This document shows, piece by piece, positions 26,528 to 35,963 of a DNA stretch of 64,000 nt (positions are counted from its first letter, which is position 1; each line of letters starts with the position of its first letter). The notes under the pieces are model-generated. The model had not been told where the DNA came from. It ran no database searches and worked only from the letters and a program-made list of their open reading frames with translations. Position numbers and translations under genes: made by a program. Source of the DNA: Bacteroidota bacterium (GTDB taxonomy: Bacteria; Bacteroidota; Ignavibacteria; UBA10030; UBA6906). The stretch lies in the NCBI GenBank assembly GCA_030835135.1, contig JAUQWO010000057.1, forward strand, positions 41,771-105,770, given 5' to 3'.

Positions 26528-27373
26528 TCAGTTGTGTTTTGATGATTTCTGGGTTCTTTCGGCATCAGGTGCGACAGCCGCCGATTGTTTGAGCGGCTTC
26601 CTGGATGCTTCCAGCCGGTAGCTTTCAAGGTTGAGTTCGATGATCACGCTGTCATGCACGAGCCGGTCGACGGCCGCAGCGGTGGTGGTCGGATCCTTGA
26701 GGATCTGATCCCACTTGGAGAAGGGCAGATTGCTTGTGAGCATGACGCTGCCGCGCTCGTAGCGGTCAGCCAGGAGCGTGAAGAGGACCTCCATCTTATC
26801 ACGGTTCTGCTGGATGTATCCCACTTCATCGATCACAAGGCCGTCATAGCGGCTCATGCGCTTGAGGTAGCGAGAGAGCTTGAGGTCTCGCTTGGCCACG
26901 CGCAGTTCCTGAACGAGGAGGCTGCAGGTCGTGAAGCGGATGCGCTTTTCATGAGTGTGGATCAGTTCGTGGGCGATGGCCGAGACCAGATGTGTCTTAC
27001 CGCTGCCGGAACGGCCAAAGACAAGTACGTTCTCCGTCCGGGTGAGGAACGAGCCGGCGAGGAGACTGGTGACCTGCGCATTCTGAGAGAGTGGCAAACG
27101 ATCGCGGTCGATCGCTGCAAAGGTCTTTTCCAGTGAGAGTCCGGAGTCCCTCAGGAGCCGTGCGATGCGGTTGGTGCGGCGAACGTCGCACTCGCGTTCG
27201 AGCACATGGACGAGATACTGCTCAAAGCTCAGGTGTTCACGCTCGGCCATTCGGGCGGCCTCGTCATAAACTTCCCGTACGGTCGGCAGGTGTAGTTCTT
27301 TGAGATAGTGCCGGAGTTGGCTCGTGATGGGGTTCTCCGCTGGAAGAGCAGCGGCAAGCTGAGCGCTCGTCAT
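26528..27373 (-). CDS. istB: IS21-family helper ATPase IstB
   Basis: The 281-residue AAA+ ATPase has Walker A GRSGSGKTHL (120-129) and Walker B GLVIDEVGY, plus a sensor-type SNLPFSKWDQIL segment. An N-terminal helical region (LRHYLKELHLPTVREVYDEAARMAE) is typical of IstB. It activates the IstA transposase and directs target choice. Its start overlaps the istA stop by 4 bases (ATGA), so translation is coupled. The C-terminus is a basic/Ala-rich tail. It is intact. Confidence 0.95.
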   Translation of the reverse strand: MTSAQLAAALPAENPITSQLRHYLKELHLPTVREVYDEAARMAEREHLSFEQYLVHVLERECDVRRTNRIARLLRDSGLSLEKTFAAIDRDRLPLSQNAQVTSLLAGSFLTRTENVLVFGRSGSGKTHLVSAIAHELIHTHEKRIRFTTCSLLVQELRVAKRDLKLSRYLKRMSRYDGLVIDEVGYIQQNRDKMEVLFTLLADRYERGSVMLTSNLPFSKWDQILKDPTTTAAAVDRLVHDSVIIELNLESYRLEASRKPLKQSAAVAPDAERTQKSSKHN

Positions 27374-28870
27374 ACGCTGGCCACCTCCTCTCCAGCCGAC
27401 ACGGTGAGCAGCCGGTCATAGACGGAGAGATCAACAGGGATGATGACCGCATCACGGCGCATAGTATGGTGATCGGCATCTTCGCTTGCGATCTCCTCGC
27501 TCACGGTCTCCACGCTCACCGCTCGTGCGTGTGCCAGGAGACGCTCCAGGGCTCTGTCCACAGCTCCTTCGCTCGTGTGTGCTGCGAGCTGGAGAATCGC
27601 CAGGTAGGACTTCGCAGCCGAGCGTTCCGTGGCACCATGTTCCTTCATGTGATCATAGGCCATGCGGAAGCGGTGCGTGGGGAAGAGAGCATCGCGGTAG
27701 CGGTAGTTCTCGAAGGCGCAAGGTTTCTTGACAAGCCAATCGATGATATGCCGGTACTGGATCAGGTGACCGTTCTCCCCACGCAGACGCGGCTTAGTCT
27801 CCACGTTCTGGCCGCCGTAGCAGACGTCCAGATGTTCGCTGTGGAGGTGGATCTCGACGTGTTCACCGATCAAGCGGCTGTTGACGGAGTAGGTGTTGTG
27901 GTTCACGCGGATCGTACTGGCAACAGAGACTCGTGCCCGTTCGCGTTTCATCGCCTCAAGACGCCGCGCTGGCAGGCTTCTGAGCACGGCCAGTTCTTCG
28001 GCCAGGCGCCCGGCCCGGCCTGCGTTCAGACGACGGAACAAGTGCCGGAGGAACTCGGCGTACGTCTGGCGGCTCTCGAAGTCTCGGCTTCCACGCAGCA
28101 TGAGTTCCTGATCGAGAGCCCTCTTGAAGCGGAAGTGTCTTTGCTTTATGTCACCGTTCTCGTGCGGGCTCTCAGCGTTGGTCTTTTTGCCCACGACCCT
28201 GTAGTGGCCGAGCAAGGCGCTGTAGTGGGGAGTGAACTCCACCAGAGAGTGGATCTTGTGCACCGCTGCGCTGAGCCGGTCGGTGCAGTGTTCGGCCGGT
28301 ACGCCGCCGAGTTCCCAGAGCGCATTCTGAAGACCCTCCGAGAGACTGTCGAAGGACTCGCTGAAACATATCGTGCCCGTTTCCCAGTTGGAGTACGCCA
28401 GAACAAAGTGATACAGCAGATGATCAAAACGGCATCCGGCAATGGTCACTCCAAGGGACTCCATGTGCGTGAAGTCCGACTCCGACAGTTCTCCCGGCCG
28501 GTAGAGCTGTGGGAAGAATATCTCTTGATCCCGGGCCCTCCAAACCCCGCCACTTTTTCACATGGCGTTGCAGGGTTCGGAGCTGGCTGTCGGCAAAGAC
28601 GCCCGGCCTTTCACGTTGCAGATACTCAAACACGGTCTTTGCCTCCAGTCCTGGGTTCACTTCGAACATGGGCCGGACCCGGTCCCAGACCTCCCCGAAG
28701 GGGTCCGTGCGGATCCGCCAGGTATGAGGGGTCTTGGCCTCACACGGAAGATTCCCGAGACGGACCCATTTGCGGGCAGTTCTTTCACTCATGCCGGCTT
28801 TGGCTGCAGCCACACCTATGGTAGGTTCCGTTTGCATCAACTCGATGACCTTCCTGACTTGCCGGTCACT
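27370..28870 (-). pseudogene. istA: IS21-family transposase IstA, frameshifted
   Basis: The N-terminal part (VSDRQVRKVIELMQTEPTIG, then AAAKAGMSERTARKWVRLGN) is the DNA-binding HTH. The homology extends upstream of the ATG at 28837 to a codon that is now ATA where a start is expected. At about 28530-28533 (minus GGCCCGGGATC) one extra G breaks the frame. The catalytic half resumes as QEIFFPQLYRPGELSESDFTHM, then the integrase core (GGVPAEHCTDRLSAAVH, SPHENGDIKQRHFRFK) and a C-terminal domain (RVNHNTYSVNSRLIGEHVEI). One indel inactivates it unless the base is an assembly error. Confidence 0.88.
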
Positions 28871-28985
28871 GACTATCCTTCCCTCCGTCGGTAAGAACTA
28901 CAAGGATGACAGTGTACGACAAATCCTAATCAGGAATCGGCAATTCTAAGTGTCGTCAGTCGGCAAGAATAAATGTCGCTAAACA

Positions 28986-29177
28986 AATCCTCCAGGTCGT
29001 TGTAAGGATCATTGGAACGCCCATCAATACGCCCGATCACAAGGAGGCTCGTCGATTGACGCAGATCTCCCTTCATTCTAGTGTCCGGTTGATTGATTTC
29101 CGAGGCGCCTTTTTCTAAATTGGGGGTGCTTAGGGAAAGTCCTTACGATGGGCGATCATCCAGAGAGGTAACAGAAG
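28986..29177. other. Spacer between IS21 and the methyltransferase operon
   Basis: About 190 bases. On the minus strand a short stretch (about 29074-28986) reads GDLRQSTSLLVIGRIDGRSN, then DPYNDLEDL into the IS21 end. It looks protein-like and may be another cut-off coding fragment, but I cannot name it. The right part should hold the promoter of the restriction-modification operon; TTTTTCTAAATT occurs near 29110-29121. Confidence 0.3.
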
Positions 29178-30275
29178 ATGAAGAGAAGATACAATAGGCC
29201 CCTACGGGCAGTTTCTTTGTTTTCGGGGGGCGGGGGCATGGACCTAGGGATGTCCGCAGTCGGTATTAAGATTGCCATTGCTACCGATTCTGACGAACAT
29301 TCCTGTAAAACTCTAAGGACAAATTCCGGAAAGCGTCGATTCTACACAGAACACCCTGTTCTCTGCGCGGACATTCGGGAACTGACGGGTGAGTCCCTCC
29401 TCAAGGAGGCGAAATTGGGGAGAGGGGATATCGACCTAGTTGTGGGAGGACCACCCTGTCAAGCCTTTTCCGTTTTTGGTAAGAGGGGAGGACTCAGTGA
29501 TCCAAGGGGGAACTTGGTGTGGGAGTTTTTGAGAATCGTTAAAGAGATACAACCACCCGCCTTTGTTTTTGAAAATGTGGAGGGGCTTCGGACCATACAT
29601 GATGGAAAGTTATACTCGGAGTTGTACAAATTACTTTCGTGCGGGGGGAAATACGCCGTTTCAGATCATGTGTACGAAATGGCAAGTCATGGAATTCCAC
29701 AGCATCGACGAAGGGTCATCTTTGTTGGGTCGCGGGTTAGTAAGAGCATCCCGCCGATGGAGGCAACGCACGGCCCAGACGAGGGCCTTTTTGGACACCT
29801 CCGGATGAACACTGTGAAGCAAGCGTTGTCAAACATGCCCGGTCCTGGAATTGACTCAAGTTTGCCCAACCACATCGGACGAGATCATAGTGACAGAATA
29901 GTCAAACGTTATCAAGAATTGACTTGGGGCGAGCGCGATCCACGAACAAGAATCAACAAACTTCATCCGGGGAGGCCTAGCTTCACTATTATCGTTGGAT
30001 CCGATGCGGGAGGTGGAAAAGGCCATGTTCACCCCAACGAGCCTAGGGAGGTTACCCCTAGAGAGTCCGCAAGGATACAGACATTTCCGGATTGGTGGGA
30101 ATTTTCGGGCACGGGCCGCCATGTGATCCGTCAAGTGGGAAATGCTGTTCCACCCCTTTTTGCTGCACTGCTGGGTGAGCATATCAAGCGACATATCTTC
30201 GGGATTGGGAAACGTCGCTCGTTCGAGCACCTTTTGGAAACAATCGAGCTGCCATTTCTATTGAGTCCCGAATGA
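29178..30275 (+). CDS. DNA (cytosine-5-)-methyltransferase
   Basis: The 365-residue enzyme has all key C5-methyltransferase motifs in the usual order: I (SLFSGGGGMDLG, 13-24), IV with the catalytic Cys94 in VVGGPPCQAFSVFG, VI (FVFENVEGL), VIII (HGIPQHRRRVIFVGSR), and IX/X (ESARIQTFPDWW, RQVGNAVPP). The target-recognition region between VIII and IX is short, about 80 residues. It protects host DNA from the nuclease encoded next, transferring methyl groups from S-adenosylmethionine. GAGAGG lies upstream of the ATG. The stop overlaps the nuclease start (ATGA). The gene is AT-richer than host genes, a sign of transfer. Confidence 0.95.
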   Translation: MKRRYNRPLRAVSLFSGGGGMDLGMSAVGIKIAIATDSDEHSCKTLRTNSGKRRFYTEHPVLCADIRELTGESLLKEAKLGRGDIDLVVGGPPCQAFSVFGKRGGLSDPRGNLVWEFLRIVKEIQPPAFVFENVEGLRTIHDGKLYSELYKLLSCGGKYAVSDHVYEMASHGIPQHRRRVIFVGSRVSKSIPPMEATHGPDEGLFGHLRMNTVKQALSNMPGPGIDSSLPNHIGRDHSDRIVKRYQELTWGERDPRTRINKLHPGRPSFTIIVGSDAGGGKGHVHPNEPREVTPRESARIQTFPDWWEFSGTGRHVIRQVGNAVPPLFAALLGEHIKRHIFGIGKRRSFEHLLETIELPFLLSPE

Positions 30276-31807
30276 TCACCGATCTCTTCAGCCACAAAAT
30301 CCACTCGAGTGGAGATGAATGGCCGGACAAACTTGTTGAGATTGCTTTCCTCTTCTCCGAATTTGATGGTGCAGTCTACGACCGAAGGGGAATAGAAGAC
30401 CGCTTGTCGAGAATTAGCCCCAGATCAGCCTTCGTTGCGAGAGACCGGTCAAAATTCAGAGATGAAATAAGCGCATACCCTGCATACCTCGGGCTATTCT
30501 TCCTCACGCCTTCATCCTCTGGGTGGGTCCTTCAGCTAAGTCACACGGCACGACGTCTTCTGGTTCGCGAGGAACCAGATGTCGATAGTTTCATGCGCCT
30601 TCAGCTGACACTTTTTCAATATCCGAATGGAATGGGAGTGGCGTACAAGTCTGGGACAAACGAAATCCGTATTCAGTCAAATTCTCGCGACCGCACCATA
30701 GAAATGATACGCAGTGGAATCCACCTGAGTCCTATGCGGCTGATCGTCAAGGCACTTGTTGCGGATAGCGGGCTGAGGGGGGTAGAATTGGCGCAGAGCT
30801 TTGTTACCTATAGGGAGGTCTTTGCTCTAGCAAATACCAGATCCATAAACAGTCAGGCGTGCCCATCAAGTTCTGCGACAATTCAGGCTTTGGAACAAAT
30901 TCGCCTCGGTGCAATCTCTGCACCTAATCATTTCGAGAGCCGATTTCACATTCTTCGTCATACTGGGCTGTTCACCTTGGAGAACGGTGGAATCAGGCCC
31001 AGGGCTACTGCGAACGAACAAGACAAAGTCTTATTGTTGTCTCAACTCAAGGCCATAGAACTCACGACTGAGCAGTTCAATGGTTTTGACCAGACAGTTG
31101 ACGAGGCCGGGCTTCGTGAAGTAGTCGCACAGGCAGGGTGGGGTAGATATTTTGATGCCGTGACAACTCTATCTCCAGAGAAGGTGGCGCTTCTTTCAAC
31201 TGATCTTCTCAATGAACAAGGAAGTCTAGGTCCGACTCCGCCGACAAGTCTTCGTTCATCAAATCAAAACCAATATACATCTCCTAGTCCCTCAGTTTTT
31301 CCGCTTGAGGAGCGAGGGGACAACTTGCCAACTCCAACATCGCCCCATCGCGTGTCGGAATTTGCCGATCCAGAGGTTACCCGTATCCGTCGCCAAAGAC
31401 GGAATCTTGAACACAAACGCCTCATTGACCTAATGTATGAGCGACTTCGCTGGCTTGGAGCGGTACCCCTTGACAATCCTCATATTGATCTATACGCAAA
31501 TATCCCCGGAGATGGAGCCTACCTATTTGAGATGAAAAGCGAAGGGGTTGATATTCTATCGCAGATTCGGAAGGGTATCAGCCAATTGTACGAATATCGA
31601 TACCGTTACAAGGATGTGGTAAACCCCAATGTGGTGCTCTGCATCGTTCTTCCGCGTTTCCCTAGTGAAGAACCATGGCTTGAGAAGTACCTTGTGGAGG
31701 ATCGCAATATCACCTTTTGTTGGTTTGATGATCGTGGCACATTTCATGTTCCCTCATCATGTCAAGACAAGTTGAATGAGCTGATCTCGACTGATGGATC
31801 TAACTAG
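30272..31807 (+). CDS. Type II-like restriction endonuclease, PD-(D/E)XK fold
   Basis: The 511-residue protein has a long N-terminal region, possibly DNA recognition (residues 1-300, helical; LTLFQYPNGMG), a Ser/Pro/Thr-rich linker (310-360) and a C-terminal nuclease domain. The active site is suggested by Glu380 (RRNLEHKRL), Asp406 in NPHIDLYANIPG, E420-x-K422 in YLFEMKSEGVD and a QIRKGISQLYEYRYRY helix, the Q-xxx-Y pattern of PD-(D/E)XK nucleases. Its start is inside the methyltransferase stop and its stop overlaps the glycosylase gene, so the three proteins are co-translated. The recognition sequence cannot be read from sequence. The call rests on context plus motif. Confidence 0.8.
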   Translation: MITDLFSHKIHSSGDEWPDKLVEIAFLFSEFDGAVYDRRGIEDRLSRISPRSAFVARDRSKFRDEISAYPAYLGLFFLTPSSSGWVLQLSHTARRLLVREEPDVDSFMRLQLTLFQYPNGMGVAYKSGTNEIRIQSNSRDRTIEMIRSGIHLSPMRLIVKALVADSGLRGVELAQSFVTYREVFALANTRSINSQACPSSSATIQALEQIRLGAISAPNHFESRFHILRHTGLFTLENGGIRPRATANEQDKVLLLSQLKAIELTTEQFNGFDQTVDEAGLREVVAQAGWGRYFDAVTTLSPEKVALLSTDLLNEQGSLGPTPPTSLRSSNQNQYTSPSPSVFPLEERGDNLPTPTSPHRVSEFADPEVTRIRRQRRNLEHKRLIDLMYERLRWLGAVPLDNPHIDLYANIPGDGAYLFEMKSEGVDILSQIRKGISQLYEYRYRYKDVVNPNVVLCIVLPRFPSEEPWLEKYLVEDRNITFCWFDDRGTFHVPSSCQDKLNELISTDGSN

Positions 31808-32495
31808 GAATCAAATATCTGCAGTCTGTCAGAAGCTGCACAATAGTTATCCATACTCCAGACTACACAACAAACGGAACCCGCTTTCTGAGGCAGTGTT
31901 CATAATCCTCTCTTGTCAAACAAACGAATCCAACTATTTGGCCACATGGCACAAATTCCGTGCAAGGTTCCCAACGATGAGCAGCGCTGAGCAAGCCCCG
32001 GTCCGACACATTTCACATACAATAGCATCCGGGGGGCTTGGTTATGTAAAAGCAACCCAAATCAAAGCGCTGCTGAAAGCAATCAGAACTAGGTATGGGA
32101 GGCTTTCACTTCAATCATTGCGAAAACTAGACGACTTGCAACTAGAACGTGAACTATGCGCCCTGCCGGGCATGGGAGTAAAGAGTGCGCGATGCGTAAT
32201 GATGTATTCGTTTAACCGAGACGTCCTGCCAATCGATACACATACATTTCGAGTTCTGAAGAGGCTTGGGCTTCCAATCCCCGTTCATCCGGTTCGGAGT
32301 AAACGTTTTGCGGATGATGTCCAGAAGCAGATCCCCGCTGGGCAACGCGCTAGATTGCATATCAATCTCGTACAGCATGGGCGTAGCATATGCAAGGCCA
32401 GAAACCCATTGTGCGGAAAATGCACCATCTCTCAATATTGCCGATTCCAGAGGGTGATCTCAAGAGTTGCTCCCTGGAGGCCCATCCTACTGTGA
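31794..32495 (+). CDS. Fe-S helix-hairpin-helix DNA glycosylase (likely T:G mismatch repair partner)
   Basis: The 233-residue protein belongs to the endonuclease III/MutY superfamily. It has a helix-hairpin-helix LCALPGMGVKSARCVM (about 122-137, with the EndoIII lyase-position Lys130) and catalytic Asp148 in LPIDTHTFRVLKRLG. The [4Fe-4S] loop has the classic spacing C200-x6-C207-x2-C210-x5-C216. In restriction-modification operons such enzymes excise thymine formed by deamination of the 5-methylcytosine made by the methyltransferase, as known for MIG in Methanothermobacter. It starts 14 bases inside the nuclease gene. Confidence 0.88.
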   Translation: MDLTRNQISAVCQKLHNSYPYSRLHNKRNPLSEAVFIILSCQTNESNYLATWHKFRARFPTMSSAEQAPVRHISHTIASGGLGYVKATQIKALLKAIRTRYGRLSLQSLRKLDDLQLERELCALPGMGVKSARCVMMYSFNRDVLPIDTHTFRVLKRLGLPIPVHPVRSKRFADDVQKQIPAGQRARLHINLVQHGRSICKARNPLCGKCTISQYCRFQRVISRVAPWRPILL

Positions 32496-32598
32496 GAGTA
32501 GAATCCATCGGTCGAGAGCCAGTCCACAAAGAGTATCTCTGCAGAGCTCGCTGGATGTCTGCAAAAGCTGGTGTCGTTTCTCTCAATCGAATACCGCG

Positions 32599-32943
32599 TT
32601 AGTTCGTACCAGGTTGAGTAATCTTCCGAAATTGAACCCCTAAGTGTCTCGTATCAGGCAGGTACTCAACGATCATTACCAAAAACGCCTCACCGTACTC
32701 AAATCCATCTATCAACTCGTCCATGGGTAATGGGGAAACCCCGCCTTTTATAAGAAATTCTCTTGCCTCGTCCAGAAGCCAGTACTCGTACTTCAGATCC
32801 TCCAAGCCTATGGCATTGACATAACCATCAGGAAGGAAGACTAACAAACCGAGGTTTTCGATGCTGTCGTTTCTGTCTTCCCATTCCTGTCGGAAGTGTG
32901 AGAATCGATCATAGATAAATTTGGGTAGTGCTTGCTGCTCCAC
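32599..32943 (-). CDS. Uncharacterised small acidic protein
   Basis: The 114-residue protein starts at a GTG (32943) with GGAGGG about 11 bases upstream. It is acidic and aromatic (FIYDRFSHFRQEWEDRNDSIEN, LEDLKYEYWLLDEAREFL, LIDGFEYGEAFLVMIVEYLP) and probably cytosolic. No family was recognised. It is convergent with the restriction-modification operon and may be an immunity- or host-type orphan. Codon use and base composition resemble the island. Confidence 0.5.
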   Translation of the reverse strand: MEQQALPKFIYDRFSHFRQEWEDRNDSIENLGLLVFLPDGYVNAIGLEDLKYEYWLLDEAREFLIKGGVSPLPMDELIDGFEYGEAFLVMIVEYLPDTRHLGVQFRKITQPGTN

Positions 32944-32980
32944 GTTTCTGCAACCCTCCGCATAATCAGATCATCGCAGT

Positions 32981-33196
32981 TCAACAATACAGTCGATCGG
33001 CTGATTTGAATTGCGTTGTGCATTTCGGACGTGGGGGTTTGGGTCTCATTGGAATATGAGCCATCGTCCTGCTCCCCAACTCACTCGAAAGAGTAGGATT
33101 TGAGAGTGGCCATGGTTTGACCTGCAACGCTGGGTGGGTGTCATCGATGCCAAGAAAAAAGGGAGCAAGTATCGCTACAAATATGATGGGCTTCAC
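32981..33196 (-). CDS. Small protein with N-terminal hydrophobic segment (doubtful)
   Basis: A GTG at 33196 is preceded by GGAGG at good distance and would give 71 residues: a signal-like VKPIIFVAILAPFFLG, then a Pro-rich tail ending KSADRLYC. No family was recognised. The adjacent stretch up to 33346 has only short competing open frames. It may be a small exported peptide or a truncated gene at the island edge. Confidence 0.3.
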   Translation of the reverse strand: MKPIIFVAILAPFFLGIDDTHPALQVKPWPLSNPTLSSELGSRTMAHIPMRPKPPRPKCTTQFKSADRLYC

Positions 33197-33346
33197 GGCG
33201 CCTCCATTTGAGATAGTAGATTGCACAACGGTTGGTATTCAATTGAATATGAATTATGCGAAACATCCGTTGATTCTAGACCAGAATACCCGCCCCCTCA
33301 ATCATCCAACAGCTACCCTTCGTTTGCCACCTCAACGCACTAACCC

Positions 33347-34513
33347 TTACTTCCCTTCAGTTCTTAAACCCGATTCAAGGGTCTTTGCGATCGTCTCAAG
33401 CAATGAGCCTTGGACGACATCCCCCGTCAACTCCCAAAACATGATCCCCCTCAATCCTTTCTCCAGGGCATACTTCGTCTTGAGCCCAACCGACCGCTTG
33501 TCATCATACGTCGCATAGTACCCGTTCTTCGCATCGTACGCATACGGCGCACACGCGGTGCTGTCCCAGTACTGCACGAACTCATGCCCTTTCCACAGAC
33601 GTTCCTCGAATCCGCGGTACCCCGCATAGGTCTTGAACTTCCCTGACCGATACAACCCGTGGTTCACAGTGTCCACGTTCTCCCATACGCGTGCATAGAA
33701 CGCCGCCCCGATCACAACCTTGTTCCGAGGCACACCGAGCGAGTCCAGCGTCCGGATCGCGCTCGCAACGCTGGCGTCCTGCTGCGGGGTGCTGTACAGC
33801 GCCGTGTGGTGCCCGGTCACGGTACTGTTTCCGTTCACCAGGTCGTAACTCATGATGTTCACGTAATCCACCACGGGCATCACCTTGTCCCACTCCACGC
33901 TCTTATAAAAGTACGGACCGAACCCGCCGGCGGCAAACGTGATCTCGTATTTCTCGCCGAACTCCCTCCGCATCTCCTGCACAAGCAACGTGAAGTTCCC
34001 CCGGTCTTCATCCCGGTAGGTATGCCCGGGATACCCCTCGATGGCCGGATACTCCCAGTCCAGATCGATGCCGTCCGCTCCGAACCGCACGAGCAACTCT
34101 TTACAACTCACGGCAAATTCCCGCCGCCCTTCAGCGGTCATGAAGACGTCAGAGGCCGTGGGACTCCCACCCCATCCGCCAAAGCTCAGCAAGACCTTGA
34201 GTCCGGGATGCTTTGCCTTCAACGCCACGAGCCGCGTGATCCCGATGGAGTCCCGCTCCCCACCCAACTCCAGCCTGTTCCCGTGCAGCCGCAGAAAACA
34301 GTAGTTCATGTGCGTGAGGTATTGCAACGGATACTGCTCGAGGTCCTGCGCGCCCCCATGCACGTAGGCGATGACCAGGAACTTGTCTTTCCGCTCTCCC
34401 GCCGGGTCTTGCGCCAGGAGGATGCCGGTGAATACCACACACAACGCCACTACGGACACCGGCCGCAGCCGGCGCAACAAAGACGATGCTGCCATGGATC
34501 TGTTCCGTTTCAT
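33347..34513 (-). CDS. Secreted GH18 chitinase-like hydrolase
   Basis: The 388-residue protein has a signal peptide (VSVVALCVVFTGILLAQ) and a GH18 TIM barrel. The substrate-strand motif is VLLSFGGWGGS, and the catalytic signature GADGIDLDWEYP matches DxxDxDxE with its acid Glu. Later motifs are VDYVNIMSYDLVNG (the Met-x-Tyr-Asp strand), IGAAFYARVWENV and a C-terminal GIMFWELTGD, all typical of chitinases. It presumably cleaves beta-1,4-linked N-acetylglucosamine. Start options are ATG 34513 or 34495; both leave the signal peptide. It is divergent from a retropepsin-PDZ gene. Confidence 0.92.
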   Translation of the reverse strand: MKRNRSMAASSLLRRLRPVSVVALCVVFTGILLAQDPAGERKDKFLVIAYVHGGAQDLEQYPLQYLTHMNYCFLRLHGNRLELGGERDSIGITRLVALKAKHPGLKVLLSFGGWGGSPTASDVFMTAEGRREFAVSCKELLVRFGADGIDLDWEYPAIEGYPGHTYRDEDRGNFTLLVQEMRREFGEKYEITFAAGGFGPYFYKSVEWDKVMPVVDYVNIMSYDLVNGNSTVTGHHTALYSTPQQDASVASAIRTLDSLGVPRNKVVIGAAFYARVWENVDTVNHGLYRSGKFKTYAGYRGFEERLWKGHEFVQYWDSTACAPYAYDAKNGYYATYDDKRSVGLKTKYALEKGLRGIMFWELTGDVVQGSLLETIAKTLESGLRTEGK

Positions 34514-34689
34514 TGAATGTCGATCGGTCTTCCCCTGTTCTATACGCAAGGTACTCGCAAACGCGGAATATTGCAACCCATCGCACCATACCGTTACCCG
34601 AACCCTCCGTACTCGCCCCTGCAGGATTTGCCGTTCAAATCTCCCGCACGATCCGTATCTTGTCCCACCAGACCATCCCGGAGCCCCCT

Positions 34690-35937
34690 ATGCCCGTCGT
34701 CCTGCGCTCGGCCTTGCTCATCCCTCTCGTGTCGCTGCACATTGCCCTGTGCTCTCCGCCATCGGTTACGGTCCCGTTCACGCTCGATCACAACAGGATG
34801 CTGATCCAGGCAGAATTCCTCACCCCCTCCGGCTCCTGGCTCCCCGTACGCCTCTGGGTGGATTCCGGCAATCCGGAACTGCTTCTTGCCTCCCGATGCG
34901 CAGCCGACATCGGCACCCCGATCCCGGCCGATTCCAACAGCTTCCCCGTTTCCACACCTGCCGGACTCCGTATCGGCGGCATGACGCTGGACCTCTCCGG
35001 TGTGTCCGCCCGTGCGATGAACGAGCCCCGCTGGCTCTTCTCGACGATGCACATCGATGCGAACCTCCCTTCCACCGTGCTGGCCCGCTACGACGTGGTC
35101 TTCGACTACCCGGCCCGCACCCTCACGATCGCCGAACCCGGAAGCCTCCCCCTGCGCGGCACACCTCTCCCCATCGCAGTGCACCCGCGGACCGGCATCG
35201 CGCAGGTGGACGTGCGGATCGGACCGGACTCGCTGAGCTTCGCGCTGGATAACGGCGCCTCGTACAGCTTCACGTCGGTCGGCGTACTCACACGGCTGAT
35301 GAAGAACGCTCCCGGCATCCCGCAGATGACGGGCGCATATGGCTGTGCGAATATCTGGGGATGGTGGCCCGACGAAGCTTCATGGAAGGTGATACGCATC
35401 CCCCACGTCAGGTGTTCCATAGCGCCGGCCGACGCGGCATCCATCGGCATCGGCACCGGCACAGAGATGGAGTTCACGGAGATCGGCATGGTGGGCGTCC
35501 CCGACTTCTATGCCGGCGGCGTGTCACTCGGAACTCGATACTCGCGCAAGACCGCCCGCCCGGTCGTCGGCTTCCTCGGCCCGAACGCCTTCCGCAACTA
35601 TCGCGTGCACATCGCCTTCAGCCGCGGACTGGTAGCCTTCGAACGGGGTGCAACCACGTCTCTGCCCGACATGGATATCGCCGGACTCACGCTCCAGCTG
35701 TCGCCCGACGGCGGATGGAACATCCTCGGCGTGGCACAACATAACGGTACTTCGATCGCCGATGGCATTCAGGCGGGCGACAGGCTGGTGGAGATCGATG
35801 GCTACGCGGTGACGGGCGCCACGATGGGCACGGTGACGGATAAACTGCGCGGAACGCCTGGCGATCATCGCACGCTCATGATCGAGCGGAACGGCGTTCG
35901 GTCGACGGTGGTGGCTACGGTACAACGGTTGATGTAA
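34690..35937 (+). CDS. Secreted retropepsin-like aspartic protease with C-terminal PDZ domain
   Basis: The 415-residue protein has a short signal peptide (SALLIPLVSLHIALC) and two retropepsin-like half domains: LWVDSGNPELLL (Asp motif DSG) and SLSFALDNGASYSF (DNGAS). The two Asp would form one active site in a single chain. A PDZ domain follows (about 330-410; GGWNILGVAQHNGTSIADGIQAGDRLVEIDG). The layout matches the bacterial 'aspartyl protease plus PDZ' family, probably periplasmic. The ATG at 34690 has GGAG upstream. A strong bidirectional terminator follows. Confidence 0.82.
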   Translation: MPVVLRSALLIPLVSLHIALCSPPSVTVPFTLDHNRMLIQAEFLTPSGSWLPVRLWVDSGNPELLLASRCAADIGTPIPADSNSFPVSTPAGLRIGGMTLDLSGVSARAMNEPRWLFSTMHIDANLPSTVLARYDVVFDYPARTLTIAEPGSLPLRGTPLPIAVHPRTGIAQVDVRIGPDSLSFALDNGASYSFTSVGVLTRLMKNAPGIPQMTGAYGCANIWGWWPDEASWKVIRIPHVRCSIAPADAASIGIGTGTEMEFTEIGMVGVPDFYAGGVSLGTRYSRKTARPVVGFLGPNAFRNYRVHIAFSRGLVAFERGATTSLPDMDIAGLTLQLSPDGGWNILGVAQHNGTSIADGIQAGDRLVEIDGYAVTGATMGTVTDKLRGTPGDHRTLMIERNGVRSTVVATVQRLM

Positions 35938-35963
35938 CGATCCCAGACACGATGAACAACGAT

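Larger units (their letters stand above)
26454..28985 (-). mobile_element. IS21-family insertion sequence
   Basis: The element is 2532 bp, with transposase (istA) and helper ATPase (istB) genes reading left. The ends are defined by matching terminal repeats: TGTTCAACGTCAACTATAT followed by TTGCCGGTCAACGACA at 26454, and TGTTTAGCGACATTTATTC followed by TTGCCGACTGACGACA read inward from 28985. The TTGCCG-N4-ACGACA block and a subapical TT(G/A)CCGAT are conserved on both sides. No target duplication is visible at the flanks, suggesting later rearrangement. Confidence 0.88.
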
